The position numbers and the translations under genes were made by a program. 64,000 nucleotides of DNA from Ignatzschineria indica (GTDB taxonomy: Bacteria; Pseudomonadota; Gammaproteobacteria; Cardiobacteriales; Wohlfahrtiimonadaceae): NCBI RefSeq assembly GCF_003121925.1, contig NZ_QEWR01000003.1:124001-188000 (forward strand), given 5' to 3'. Below the pieces are notes generated by a model. It made no database searches. It was not told where the DNA came from and saw only the letters and a list, made by a program, of their open reading frames with translations. This document shows positions 7,201 through 16,678 of this stretch, piece by piece. The stretch's first letter is position 1, and the number at the start of each line of letters is the position of its first letter.

Positions 7201-8655
7201 TTACTCGGCAGGCTGAATAGGCGATCCATCGGCCCATTCCCATAGAAGGACTTCAGGGGCTATTTCCCTGCTCTTAATAGGTTTATCACTACCTTTTCCT
7301 GCCCCTTTTTCCACCTGTTTCTCTGTCGCTCTCTCTAGCGACTTTTCGCGTCGACGTGATGAACTTTCTCTTTCAAGTTCAATTTCCGGCGTACTCTGTA
7401 GCTGTAATGGTGGCGCAATATTTTGATCGGCAAGCTTTTTATCCACTAACTTTCTATCCACTTGCGTGTTGCGCTTTAAGGTCGATTTTTCTGCTCTTTC
7501 TGTGGAAGATGTTGCCGAGCTTCTCTTATCTTTCCGCTCTTTTCTCTCTCCCTCCATCTCTTTCACCTCTTTTGCTTTCTTCACTTCTAAAGAGGAAGAT
7601 TCCGTCGCTGATTCCGGCTCCGCTTCATCCAATACCCCTTGAGAATTAATGGAGAGAAGATCGATCACACGATTCCCCACCATTCGCTGTCCGGCAACGG
7701 TAAAGTGAATACCATCATTAGCTCGCACCCGTTGTTGCCCTTTATCGGTCACCACATGTGCGGCATAGCCCGCATCACTACATCCTAAGATATCGCTCGT
7801 GGGAAGATAGTAACCATTAAAGCGCTCTACCTCTTCTTGATAGAGTCGATTGAGATAGATCATATCGCGATGAAGTTGATCTTTACGCATACAGGGCGCA
7901 CCGAGCCAGATAACAGGAATATCATGCTCTTTTGCCGATAGAAGCAGTTGACGAATTCGCGATCGATAAGCGCGCTCCCACTCAGGGGATTTAAAGCGAA
8001 GATATTGCTTACGCCCCGGCACGGGGAAATCCCAAGGATCATTCGCCCCAAGATAGACCACCATCACCCGAATATCTTCATCTTTTGCTAACGTCTCTTT
8101 AACCACTTTGGGCCAATTGTAGAAGTTGGGATAGGAGAGCCCGGTACTCTGTTTACTCAAATCAACACCATCAATCCCCTCTTTCTGATAGAGCGCCTGC
8201 TTGATTCTCGGCGCAACACCTTGCATCATCGAATCGCCCACAAAAAAGAGTTTATCGCCGGCACGAACCTCTCGTGTTCCCGGCAATTGGGGAAATTGAG
8301 GGCCAACAAAACCCATCACCAGTACCTCTTCAACTTCAGCAACCTCGGCAATCTCTACTTCCGGCGCCTCTTTCGGCACCTCTTTTATTATCTCCTGCTT
8401 GGCTAAATCTTGCTGACCGGCAGATTGATCCGTCAGCAAAGAGGGATCGACCTCCGCAACTTCATCTACTTCGACAATAGATTCGACACTAGAATCGACG
8501 AAACCGGGCTTCTTGCCGGTGATCCAGCGTTCAATCTCTATTAAAGGGGAATCTTGATGATAGCTCTGCATCCAGTAGGTATTGACCGATTCTCTAAAGA
8601 GAAAGAGCATACCGGCAACGGTAATAATTAAGATATAGGCGACTTTAGCTCTCAT
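7201..8655 (-). CDS. DUF459-type SGNH protein with charged C-terminal tail
   Basis: About 484 residues. There is an N-terminal membrane segment (about residues 5-22), an acidic linker rich in Glu and Val to about 120, then an SGNH domain of the DUF459 kind. Visible catalytic motifs are GDSMMQG (Ser142), GANDPWD (Asn205) and DGIH (Asp314, His317). After about residue 340 comes an unusual low-complexity tail of some 140 residues dominated by Lys, Glu, Arg and Ser. ATG 8655 is preferred to the GTG at 8661 because AAGGAG sits 5 bases upstream, overlapping the MBOAT stop codon. Coupling to the MBOAT gene indicates a joint role in periplasmic O-acetylation. Confidence 0.85.
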   Translation of the reverse strand: MRAKVAYILIITVAGMLFLFRESVNTYWMQSYHQDSPLIEIERWITGKKPGFVDSSVESIVEVDEVAEVDPSLLTDQSAGQQDLAKQEIIKEVPKEAPEVEIAEVAEVEEVLVMGFVGPQFPQLPGTREVRAGDKLFFVGDSMMQGVAPRIKQALYQKEGIDGVDLSKQSTGLSYPNFYNWPKVVKETLAKDEDIRVMVVYLGANDPWDFPVPGRKQYLRFKSPEWERAYRSRIRQLLLSAKEHDIPVIWLGAPCMRKDQLHRDMIYLNRLYQEEVERFNGYYLPTSDILGCSDAGYAAHVVTDKGQQRVRANDGIHFTVAGQRMVGNRVIDLLSINSQGVLDEAEPESATESSSLEVKKAKEVKEMEGERKERKDKRSSATSSTERAEKSTLKRNTQVDRKLVDKKLADQNIAPPLQLQSTPEIELERESSSRRREKSLERATEKQVEKGAGKGSDKPIKSREIAPEVLLWEWADGSPIQPAE

Positions 8656-8664
8656 ATTCACTCC

Positions 8665-10173
8665 TTAGAAGCTTGCATAGATAAATTGCGGAATGCCTGA
8701 TGGCGCTAAATAGATCGCTCCCCACAAAATAAGGATATAGAGGATCGGTAATAAAAACCAAGGAATTCTTCGGCTAAGACGCACAAATTGTGCCGGCACT
8801 TTCACCAAGATAGGATAGAGAAAGAGCGTCACGGCGAGAATCATCAAAAGAAGTCCGAGCGAATGGTATGGGAAAGCTTCTAACGTGAAATTCGTCAAGA
8901 GCGAAGAGAGATAGTTGAGCGAATCATCAAAGGTGATATTACGGAAGAAGATCCACCCTAAACAGACATAGTTGAAGGTGAGAAAGCGATTAAAATAGGT
9001 CCGATAAGTAGCCGGATGATTCTCTCTAAAATGAGCGCGAATCTCTGCACGGCTCAAACCCTTTGCCACTAAACGCTTCTGCTGATAATGATCTTTAACA
9101 TTTAAGAAGAGAACGCCGACACCATGGAGCAAGCCCCAGATCAAAAAGTTGAAGGTCTCACCATGCCAAAGGCCTGAAAGAACCATCGCAATGAGGACAT
9201 TAATCTGCGTCCGCACCAATCCTTTACGGCTTCCCCCTAACGGAATATAGATATAATCTTGAATCCAGCGCGACAGCGAGATATGCCAACGGCTCCAAAA
9301 ATGCTTAAGATTAGTGGCAAGGTATGGCGCTTTAAAGTTTCTTGGCAATTGAAAGCCGAGAAGAATAGCGATCCCCGTCACTAAGTTGGTATAGCCGGAG
9401 AAGTTAAGATAGAGCTCCACGGCATAAGCGTAGACACCGAGGATCAGATCGACCGTATGGAGCGATTGCGGCGTATCAAATGCCGGTTTAACCCACTCTT
9501 GTGAGACATAACTACTGAGCCAATAGACCTTAATCACCGCCAATATGATGAGCGCAAATGCACGATGAAATCCAACAATCTCACGCGGTGATCTTCGCTG
9601 AATTTGAGGAAGAAAACGATTCGCACGATTGATCGGGCCGGCAATCACACTGGGGAAGAAGGCCAGAAAGAGGGCAAAATCGAAGAAGCTGATCGGTGCC
9701 ATTCCGCGCCATGATGAAGCTTCGAGCGGTCTTTCTCGCTGATCGACCGCACGCTCATAGAGCGATACAAGATAGCTAATAGAGTGGAAAGTGTAGAACG
9801 AGATTCCGATCGGGAAGATAATCTCCGCCACCGGCAATGAGAGATCGATCCCCCATTCGGAGAGACGATAGACAAATTGGGGTGCAAAAAAGTTAAAGTA
9901 CTTAAAGAGTGCTAAGTTGCCAATCGCCACAACAACAGCGGTAATCAGCCAAAACTTAGGCGATCGCCCATAACTAATACCGGTAGAAAGCAGGTAGATA
10001 ACAGTGGTATAGCCGGCCAAAATCAATGCGAAATCGATGGTAAAAAGGCCAATAATCCAATAACTTGCCACCAATAGTAGCCCGTTTTGAATCGCAACGC
10101 TCCGTCTAAATAACCAATAGAGAAGAAAGAAAAGAATAAAGACAACGGCAAACTCTATAGACAGATAACTCAC
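8665..10173 (-). CDS. MBOAT-family O-acyltransferase (PatA/AlgI/DltB-like)
   Basis: A 502-residue polytopic membrane protein. The MBOAT signature is complete: HFWSRWHISLSRWIQDYIYI (residues 291-310, His297) and SGLWHGETFNF (His337, the invariant catalytic histidine). Family members take acetyl from cytoplasmic acetyl-CoA and pass it through the membrane to an SGNH-type transferase acting on peptidoglycan (PatA), alginate (AlgI) or, for DltB, D-alanine. The start is GTG with GAAGG 7 bases upstream. It heads a run of three genes on one strand with two SGNH proteins behind it, which fits a PatA/PatB-style system. No alginate or dlt genes are near. Confidence 0.9.
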   Translation of the reverse strand: MSYLSIEFAVVFILFFLLYWLFRRSVAIQNGLLLVASYWIIGLFTIDFALILAGYTTVIYLLSTGISYGRSPKFWLITAVVVAIGNLALFKYFNFFAPQFVYRLSEWGIDLSLPVAEIIFPIGISFYTFHSISYLVSLYERAVDQRERPLEASSWRGMAPISFFDFALFLAFFPSVIAGPINRANRFLPQIQRRSPREIVGFHRAFALIILAVIKVYWLSSYVSQEWVKPAFDTPQSLHTVDLILGVYAYAVELYLNFSGYTNLVTGIAILLGFQLPRNFKAPYLATNLKHFWSRWHISLSRWIQDYIYIPLGGSRKGLVRTQINVLIAMVLSGLWHGETFNFLIWGLLHGVGVLFLNVKDHYQQKRLVAKGLSRAEIRAHFRENHPATYRTYFNRFLTFNYVCLGWIFFRNITFDDSLNYLSSLLTNFTLEAFPYHSLGLLLMILAVTLFLYPILVKVPAQFVRLSRRIPWFLLPILYILILWGAIYLAPSGIPQFIYASF

Positions 10174-10922
10174 AATCCAACCTTCATATCGATTTTAATT
10201 ATTATAGCGTTTGAGGGATGCTCTACCGCTGATTCCATCTTATTTTAGCACGCCCAATCTCTGCTGCACGCACACAATCAAAGGCTGTTATTCTACGTGT
10301 TTATCGGGGAGTTTCAAGCTTAAGCGATCATTTTAATAATGATCCTTTCAGAACCTCTTATTGAGGATTAATCGAGTGCTTATCGAGTATTTATTAAGAG
10401 TAGATGGAGAATAGATGGAGAGTCGATTGAGGACTAATTAAGGATTAGCTGGGGATACAGACCTAAAAATGTGGAACATGAAAATGAGAAATAAAAAATG
10501 AGCAAAAGCGCACTAGAGCATGATAAAAGTTTGTACACTCATAACCGAAGAAATACTCTGCTCCCCCTCTGCCAAAGTGCAAGATTTGGTGCTATATTGA
10601 GCCGGTTGTAACTATTAAAACGATAAGCATCATATAACCTTTCACGACCTGCTTGAGATCTTCCCCTCCTTTTGAGAAGCGCCATAAACGGCGGAAGCAT
10701 CCATGTAGAGATCGTCTTATAAAAGGTTATATCGCCCCAATCTCCTTTAACATGATCCGATCAGCACTTTAAAGCATCACGCTCTTATTGCGTCTGCTTC
10801 AAAGTGCCGTTGTTGATGGTAGAAATTAAAGAGAAGATTGAGATCGAGTTGTATTGATACAAAAATCATGCTCGCTGAGAGCACGTTTAGATATTATTCG
10901 ATTCCGTAAAGGAAATTTCACC
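10174..10922. other. long spacer with two inverted repeats
   Basis: About 750 bp lie between the divergent MBOAT gene and the secreted-protein gene. The first 270 bp contain a degenerate GATTAA/GAGTA-rich tandem tract (about 10360-10450). An 11-bp perfect inverted repeat (arms 10632-10642 and 10722-10732) encloses 79 bp, and a strong stem-loop follows at 10764-10807. No convincing ORF was seen. The structures could be the leader of the downstream gene or a small RNA. Confidence 0.5.
10764..10807 (+). ncRNA. strong stem-loop of unknown role
   Basis: A stem of 7, 5 and 4 base pairs (outer arm GCACTTT with AAAGTGC) is interrupted only by one mismatch and a small bulge, and closes a 7-base loop. 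No T-run follows on either strand, so it is not an ordinary terminator. It lies 115 bases upstream of the secreted-protein start codon. Listed as a candidate structured RNA element on sequence alone. Confidence 0.35.
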
Positions 10923-11651
10923 ATGGTAAAAAATAGATTCAGACTCGCGTTTCTTCCTCTTATCAGTGCTTTACTTCTCCTCCCTCCTGCCTCTTTTGCC
11001 GAAAAGATCAGTGTGGAAGAGATCTTTACTCCTGACTTTATCGGTGCAGATACTGCTTATCTCGAATATTTCACCGGCCCTGCTCGCGTCACGCGGGATA
11101 ATGGTAAAGAGTATCTACTCAATGGTTGCCGGATCAACACCTACACCGCGAATGGTTCAATCCGCGCTTTAGAGCTAACCCTTTCGCCAAAATGTAGGTT
11201 TGATCTTAATAACTTCATCGCTCAAAATGAAGAGAATCCGGCACCTTGGCCGGCCAATAGCCTCAAATTTGGGGATCTACCGGCACCGACGACCTTCTTT
11301 GCAGATTGCTTCGGCATCGCTTGTGGCAATGCTTTCGACCCGGTAATCTATGAACACTATAATGGTTCACGCGTGGAGAATTTTATTGAAGTATTAGCAA
11401 GTTCCACCCAAGCCTCTTACGGCTGGGCATCACAATGGGCGGCCGATATGGCAGAAAGAGAGGGAGAAGATTGGATGATGTATGGCCAATACAATTGTGA
11501 TCCTTATAAGCATCGCAAAATTGCAGAGCGCCACCTCACGCCCGATAAGATCGAAAAGGTGATGATCGGCTACGATCTCATTCTGCTCAAAGATCTCCAA
11601 CAAGATTGTAGCGAAACAAGCTTCGAAACAGGGGAAGACGCTCATCAATAG
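10923..11651 (+). CDS. secreted protein of unknown function
   Basis: A 242-residue protein with a clear Sec signal peptide (residues 1-27, ending in ASFA before EKIS), so it is probably periplasmic. The ATG at 10923 is preferred over an in-frame upstream start because AAAGGAA lies at the right distance and the signal peptide starts there. The mature protein is rich in aromatic residues and contains six cysteines (in NGCRI, PKCRF, FADCFGIACG, YNCDP, QQDCS), suggesting disulfides. I do not recognise the family. It stands alone with a long structured upstream region. No enzyme motif was seen. Confidence 0.75.
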   Translation: MVKNRFRLAFLPLISALLLLPPASFAEKISVEEIFTPDFIGADTAYLEYFTGPARVTRDNGKEYLLNGCRINTYTANGSIRALELTLSPKCRFDLNNFIAQNEENPAPWPANSLKFGDLPAPTTFFADCFGIACGNAFDPVIYEHYNGSRVENFIEVLASSTQASYGWASQWAADMAEREGEDWMMYGQYNCDPYKHRKIAERHLTPDKIEKVMIGYDLILLKDLQQDCSETSFETGEDAHQ

Positions 11652-11841
11652 CGCCTTCTCGATGGGAATTAATTAAAGTCTTATCGATTAAGCTTCTGTA
11701 ATATAGGGGTAGTAAGGTCTGCCCCACTCCTTCTCACAAGGATTATCTAAAATCACCTGTAACGATAAAATCCTTAGCGGAGAGCGCATTAAACATAATG
11801 CTTTAATCAAACTAAGGCTTGAGTAGGTTCTTAGCGAGCCA

Positions 11842-12804
11842 TTACACTAATGTCTTCATATAAAGCTCTAAGAATGCCTCACTATTAACATCTATACAGA
11901 TATGTTGTAATGGTTTATTACTCCATTCATCTACGGGATAAACACGCGGATCACTTTTAAACATCGTATGGCCAATCGCAGGACCTTCTGTAACTACGCG
12001 GATATTGCCTTTTTTAGTGGTAAAGAGGCTTGGATCAATTGCATAGGCAACCGCTGAGGCATCATGGACAAAAAAACCATCTAAATTAGCCGTTTTTTTA
12101 TGAAAATCCGCATAAAAACGAGTAATTTTATAAATAAAATCACCATATTTTTCTGAAGAGTCGCGCAACTTTTCTACGTATTGAGTATCCATAATACTCT
12201 GCTGGGTCACATCTAAGCCTACAACTACAACTGGCCAAGGCGCTGTGAAAACAATATCTGCCGCATGAGGATCACCTAAGATATTAGCCTCTGCAAATGG
12301 AGTAACATTACCTGTATGACCATTGAACTTAAAAGCGCCGCCCATTACAATAACCTCTTTTACAAGTGGCGCAATCGATGGGTCTTTTTGATATGCTAAA
12401 GCGAGATTCGTTAAACGCCCTACTGCAATAATAGTAATTTCGTAAGGATGCGTTTTTACTTGTTCAATAATATAATCATGCGCCACTCGAGGATCGACCA
12501 TCCCAAAATCCTCATCAGGAATATCGATATTGCCAAGCCCATTATCTCCATGTACAAAAGTGGTAGGTTCTCCAGGTTCAACCACCAATGGAATATCCGC
12601 ACCTTGTGCCACATCCGCTTTCAAGTCAAACTTCTTCTTTAAAAACAGTGCATTACGAGTACCACTCTCGATACTAGCATTCCCAAACACTGTTGTAATC
12701 CCCATTAAGTCGATAGAATCATGCGCTTCAGCAAAAAGTAGCGCCATTGCATCATCAATACCGGGATCGGTGTCAAAAATCACTTTTTTTCTAATATCTG
12801 CCAT
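11842..12804 (-). CDS. nucleoside hydrolase (IunH/RihC family)
   Basis: A 320-residue protein starting with the diagnostic FDTDPGIDDAMALL motif (about residues 10-23), whose aspartates hold the Ca2+ that activates water for cleavage of the N-glycosidic bond of ribonucleosides. A conserved VHGDNGLGNI segment near residue 84 and VHDASAV near residue 244, carrying the catalytic-region histidine and Ca2+ ligand, are present. It follows a TsgA-like MFS transporter gene by 13 bp on the same strand. The pair probably imports nucleosides and splits them into base and ribose for salvage. Which nucleoside is preferred cannot be judged. Confidence 0.93.
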   Translation of the reverse strand: MADIRKKVIFDTDPGIDDAMALLFAEAHDSIDLMGITTVFGNASIESGTRNALFLKKKFDLKADVAQGADIPLVVEPGEPTTFVHGDNGLGNIDIPDEDFGMVDPRVAHDYIIEQVKTHPYEITIIAVGRLTNLALAYQKDPSIAPLVKEVIVMGGAFKFNGHTGNVTPFAEANILGDPHAADIVFTAPWPVVVVGLDVTQQSIMDTQYVEKLRDSSEKYGDFIYKITRFYADFHKKTANLDGFFVHDASAVAYAIDPSLFTTKKGNIRVVTEGPAIGHTMFKSDPRVYPVDEWSNKPLQHICIDVNSEAFLELYMKTLV

Positions 12805-12817
12805 TGTTATTTTACCT

Positions 12818-14023
12818 TTATAGATGCTGAAGATTTTTTACAGTTTGTTTTTCTAATAAAAAACAAATGATAAAGAGTATACACACTACAACAAATGCAA
12901 TCGTTGTTATAACCATCGCACTATGTACGCCAAAATTGCTTACAAAAAAAGCAGAAAAAGCTGGCGCTGCGGTACTCCCTATACCACCACAAGTAAGGAG
13001 GAAGGTAACCAAAATTGCCGGCGCATTTTGAATTTGCTGAGATCCAATCGAAATACCAATCTTATAGATTGCCGAAGTGAAAAAACCAAAAAGCACTGTA
13101 GTATAGAGAAAGGCCGTTGCGCTAGTTGTAATATTTAAAAAGGCCGTAACCAAAATAGCTATAAATAAAATAATAACCAATAGATAACGTGCTGAAAATT
13201 TATTAACCAAAATTGCCGCAATAATAAGACCAAAAATAGATGGCCCCCAATAATTACTAACAGCTAGGCTTGATTCCTGAGAAGATAATTGAAAGACCTC
13301 TTGCAAATAGTTAGGCGCCCAAGTGAGAAATGTTGTCTGTGCTAACAGATATAAACCTAAAGCAGTTCCCGATAAAATCACACGAACATTAATAATGCTC
13401 TTGAAGTTAGCGTAGAGTGCTGGATAAGCGTTTGATTCCGTTTTATCTGTGGGCGTTTCTTTCGGATACTGAAAGAAAAAAGTGCTTAAAAAAACAAAGA
13501 AAACAATAATTCCTACAATAGCATATCCTCCCATCCAGGTAACACCTTGGACAATCAAAAATGAGGTTAAACTAGGAAAAATAAAACCAGCAGCACTAAA
13601 GGCACAGTCTGTTGCAATAAAAGCCGAAGCTCGTTTTTCTTCATTGAAGATTTTAGAGATAATCACAGCTCCACCTGATAACCCTATTCCACAACAAGCG
13701 CCTATCACTAGTAAATAAAGAGAAACTACTACAACACTCTGAAAGTTAAAAAAGATAATGAGTACCAATATCACTAAAAAGAATAGATAGTTAAATCGCA
13801 ATACATCTCTAATCTCAAACTTAGAGTAAGCGATCATCGAAATGATAGTTCCTAGTAATGTTCCACCTGTTAAATAAGAAAAAATGGAGGCAGCCTCTGT
13901 GATAGGCACTCCTAAATACTTAGCCATAGGATCAATAATAATCCCCACCTGAGTTAAAAGACCAGCCATAATCATATAGGTCAGGAAGGAGACTAGCATC
14001 AATTTTGCTCGATAAGACTTCAT
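12818..14023 (-). CDS. MFS transporter, TsgA-like
   Basis: A 401-residue protein with about 12 membrane segments. The wording of the first segment and of the region near residue 320 (FFTSAIYKIGISIGSQQ, followed by LTCGGIG) resembles E. coli TsgA, which has FFSSAIY and LTCGTIG in the same places. The ATG at 14023 is chosen over the upstream in-frame start because AGAGG lies 6 bases before it. It is co-directional with and 13 bp from the nucleoside hydrolase gene, so nucleoside uptake is the likely job (inference from context). Base composition is AT-richer than the flanking envelope genes. Confidence 0.82.
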   Translation of the reverse strand: MKSYRAKLMLVSFLTYMIMAGLLTQVGIIIDPMAKYLGVPITEAASIFSYLTGGTLLGTIISMIAYSKFEIRDVLRFNYLFFLVILVLIIFFNFQSVVVVSLYLLVIGACCGIGLSGGAVIISKIFNEEKRASAFIATDCAFSAAGFIFPSLTSFLIVQGVTWMGGYAIVGIIVFFVFLSTFFFQYPKETPTDKTESNAYPALYANFKSIINVRVILSGTALGLYLLAQTTFLTWAPNYLQEVFQLSSQESSLAVSNYWGPSIFGLIIAAILVNKFSARYLLVIILFIAILVTAFLNITTSATAFLYTTVLFGFFTSAIYKIGISIGSQQIQNAPAILVTFLLTCGGIGSTAAPAFSAFFVSNFGVHSAMVITTIAFVVVCILFIICFLLEKQTVKNLQHL

Positions 14024-14360
14024 AACAACCTCTGTAACAGAACATTGATTGAGATTTACCAATCAATGGTCAATAGTAGTGTATTAATCAACCTATATAG
14101 TTATTATTTCTATATATTTATACATAAAAATATATAGGCACTAGTAGCATCAAGAATAGTTAATGAAAAAAACTATCGGTAAAATAAAAAAGCTCAATTC
14201 TGTAAGTTACGATTTTAATGTATGCATAGAACCATAAACTCTATGATCCGTAGTTATCTCAATGAAAAAATCTTAAAGCGAAAGAAACTATTTTAGAAAA
14301 ATAACGACTGAACTAGAACAAGCGTAACAGCATACAATTAATAATAACAATAGCAATTGG
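14024..14360. other. AT-rich spacer, nothing identified
   Basis: About 340 bp between the transporter start and the tautomerase stop. It is strongly AT-rich and must contain the promoter of the transporter/hydrolase pair. I saw no repeat element, hairpin or ORF with a ribosome site. Confidence 0.5.
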
Positions 14361-14564
14361 CTATTTATTCTTCTTCCTTATTTCGGTCACCGGAACGCCC
14401 CCTATTCCCCAAGAGTCCGTATCAATCTCTTCAATAACGACAATAGTCGTTGCTCTATTTTTATTTAATACTTTGACAAGTAAATCTGTCACTCCTTCAA
14501 TAAGTTGTTGCTTTTGCTCAGGTGTAGCTCCCTCTTTGGTAATTTTTATATTAACGTACGGCAT
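14361..14564 (-). CDS. 4-oxalocrotonate tautomerase family protein
   Basis: A 67-residue protein whose second residue is Pro (MPYVNIKITKEG), the catalytic N-terminal proline after methionine removal in the 4-OT superfamily. The pattern TPEQKQQLIEGVT and the C-terminal DSWGIGG are typical. These small hexameric enzymes move double bonds in keto acids. The ATG at 14564 is chosen because GAGGG lies 6 bases upstream; a longer in-frame extension overlaps the upstream MFS gene and would hide the proline. It sits 25 bp behind a YbfB-type MFS gene, hinting at uptake and isomerisation of one compound. Confidence 0.88.
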   Translation of the reverse strand: MPYVNIKITKEGATPEQKQQLIEGVTDLLVKVLNKNRATTIVVIEEIDTDSWGIGGVPVTEIRKKNK

Positions 14565-14589
14565 ATGAATCCCTCTTTTTAGTAATGAT

Positions 14590-15753
14590 TTAATAATGCT
14601 TTTTTGATAAAGTAGCAATTACCGCTGCAACCAATAGAGCAAAGCTTGCAGCTAATATTGCAAAAGAAATTGAGTCTGTTGCTACCTGAACATAACTCGT
14701 TAAAATCGGACCCAAAATTTGGCCAATTCCGTAGGCAAATGTCACTAATCCTATTAAATTAATGCTTTTCGGACTCGCTGTTCTTTTTGCTAATGCTACG
14801 ACTAAAAGTGTTGTCCCCATAAATGTAATTCCCACTCCCAACGCACTCACTAATAGTAAGAAATAGGAACTATCAAAATAAGAGAGTGCGACAAAGATAC
14901 TTTGACTTAATAGATTAATATTTAATGCATTAATTTCCCCTATCTTTTCTGCAACATACATCCAGCAATAACAACTGAGCATTGCTCCAACACCAACAAA
15001 AGCCCATAGATGCTGACCAATTGTTATATCACCTAATCCTTGAGCCAAAATAGGAAAATATGTAGTTGTAATAATGTATCCAAATCCAGATAGGCCATAT
15101 AAAATGACTAAAGAGAGCCAAGAAATCGTTATATTCCTTTTCGGAATATTTGAAACTTCTGCTCTATTGGCTAAGGCTATTTTATTATGTGGATAAAACA
15201 GCAGTGCAATTATAGCCAAACCTAAAGAGATCAATGATGCATAAAACCATAATTCAGATGATGTAAAATCAAAGAGTAAACCGATATTTACAATTTCGCT
15301 ACCTAAAAAAATACCTAAACCAACACCTGAAAAAAATGCACTCACGATTAATCTATTGCTAAATAATCGCATAATTAGGCTTGATCCAAAGATAATCGCG
15401 CCGGCACTACTAACACCTGCTAAAAATCTTATTATAGAGTCGATGATATAATTAGTATCTAATGACATCAAAAATAAGAAGAGGCAGGTAGAGAGCAAGC
15501 TATAGCGTAATACGAGATTTCCATAATCTTTTTTATGAAAAAAGGAGAGGGAAAATAGTAAAGCTCCTAACAAATAACCAATGTAATTAAAACTGGCCAT
15601 ATAGGATAACTGCTGAAAATTATATATTCCCTCTGATAGCATTAAAGGGAATAAAGCGGTATATAAAAAACGACCGAACCCCATCCCGATAGTTAATATT
15701 ATTACGCTAAATAATAATATCGAAATTAACGATCCCCTCTTTTTCTTGATCAC
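14590..15753 (-). CDS. MFS transporter, YbfB/YjiJ family
   Basis: A 387-residue protein with about 12 membrane segments. The start (GMGFGRFLYTALFPLM near residues 24-38) is characteristic of the YbfB/YjiJ group of major facilitator proteins. A GTG start is used with AAGG 7 bases upstream. It forms a two-gene unit with the tautomerase gene behind it. Substrate is unknown for the family. The gene is AT-rich compared with neighbours and nearly free of the TGCCGG motif, as are the genes on its left, which could mean recent acquisition. Confidence 0.85.
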   Translation of the reverse strand: MIKKKRGSLISILLFSVIILTIGMGFGRFLYTALFPLMLSEGIYNFQQLSYMASFNYIGYLLGALLFSLSFFHKKDYGNLVLRYSLLSTCLFLFLMSLDTNYIIDSIIRFLAGVSSAGAIIFGSSLIMRLFSNRLIVSAFFSGVGLGIFLGSEIVNIGLLFDFTSSELWFYASLISLGLAIIALLFYPHNKIALANRAEVSNIPKRNITISWLSLVILYGLSGFGYIITTTYFPILAQGLGDITIGQHLWAFVGVGAMLSCYCWMYVAEKIGEINALNINLLSQSIFVALSYFDSSYFLLLVSALGVGITFMGTTLLVVALAKRTASPKSINLIGLVTFAYGIGQILGPILTSYVQVATDSISFAILAASFALLVAAVIATLSKKHY

Positions 15754-16087
15754 CGCAGAACCTTATTCAAATGATTTTATTTTTATAATGTAAGAATCAA
15801 GTTAAGTGTCGCGGATAGATTAGTCAATAGAACTAAAATAATTAATTATTGATAGATAAAACTCTTGAAAAGTTTTTAAGATCATCTACTAATTCCAAGA
15901 GCCGTACACTTACTAAGATATAACTGGGGGAGATTATTCTGATGGATTAAAAAACGGGATCTTATAAGAAAGATCTCAATAGAATATTTTTTCACAAAGT
16001 TATATTATCGATAAACATCTATCCATTAATAGATATCTCAATCTTCCCCTTATTAGCCCACTTTTAGGCAATATTTATCTAAAGCTT
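15754..16087. other. AT-rich spacer between divergent genes, nothing identified
   Basis: About 330 bp, very AT-rich, holding the divergent promoters of the YbfB-type gene and the methyltransferase gene. No clear operator, hairpin or repeat was recognised. There is no obvious Shine-Dalgarno sequence before the methyltransferase ATG, so that gene may have a short or leaderless transcript. Confidence 0.45.
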
Positions 16088-16675
16088 ATGACAACCAAAA
16101 CCTACTACAACAGCGAAGCTGAATCCTTTTTTGAAAATACTTTCTATGTGGATATGGAACCGCTCTATCGTGCATTCCTTCGTTATTTGCCGGCAGAAGA
16201 AATCATTCTTGATGTAGGCTGTGGCTCCGGTCGAGATGCGCTCTATTTCTCGCAAAAGGGATATCATGTTGAGGCTTTTGATTATTCAGAAGCACTTGTG
16301 GAATTGGCGCGGGAAAAGACTAAGCTCGATATTCAAGTAGGAAGCTTTTATGAGATCACGGCAAAGAATCAATATGCCGGCGTTTGGGCTTGTGCTTCGC
16401 TTCTTCATTGTGAAAGAGATCGTTTACCGGAGGTTTTACAATCATTGATTGACTCACTTCAAAATGGAGGAGTCTGCTATCTCTCTTTCAAATATGGTTC
16501 AGAAGATCGGGAGAAAGAGGGGCGACATTTTACGGATCTTAATGAAGAACAGATAGCTCAATTATTAAGTCCGCACAAAAACATTCTGCTATTACAACAA
16601 TGGATCACATCAGATAATCGACCCGATAGAGATGATGAGTGGCTCAATATTATTTTTCAAAAAAGAGGAGATTAG
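16088..16675 (+). CDS. class I SAM-dependent methyltransferase (TehB-like size)
   Basis: A 195-residue Rossmann-fold methyltransferase. Motif I is ILDVGCGSGRDAL (about residues 39-51), motif II ends in the acidic EAFDYSE near 60, and motif IV is the region around CASLLHC near 100. No DNA-methyltransferase (N/D)PP(Y/F) motif is present, so it is probably a small-molecule, nucleotide or protein methylase. It is followed after 3 bp by an HNH nuclease gene with its own ribosome site, and the two look like one unit. This pairing is the most defence-like arrangement in the window, but function is not shown by the sequence. Confidence 0.85.
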   Translation: MTTKTYYNSEAESFFENTFYVDMEPLYRAFLRYLPAEEIILDVGCGSGRDALYFSQKGYHVEAFDYSEALVELAREKTKLDIQVGSFYEITAKNQYAGVWACASLLHCERDRLPEVLQSLIDSLQNGGVCYLSFKYGSEDREKEGRHFTDLNEEQIAQLLSPHKNILLLQQWITSDNRPDRDDEWLNIIFQKRGD

Positions 16676-16678
16676 AGC

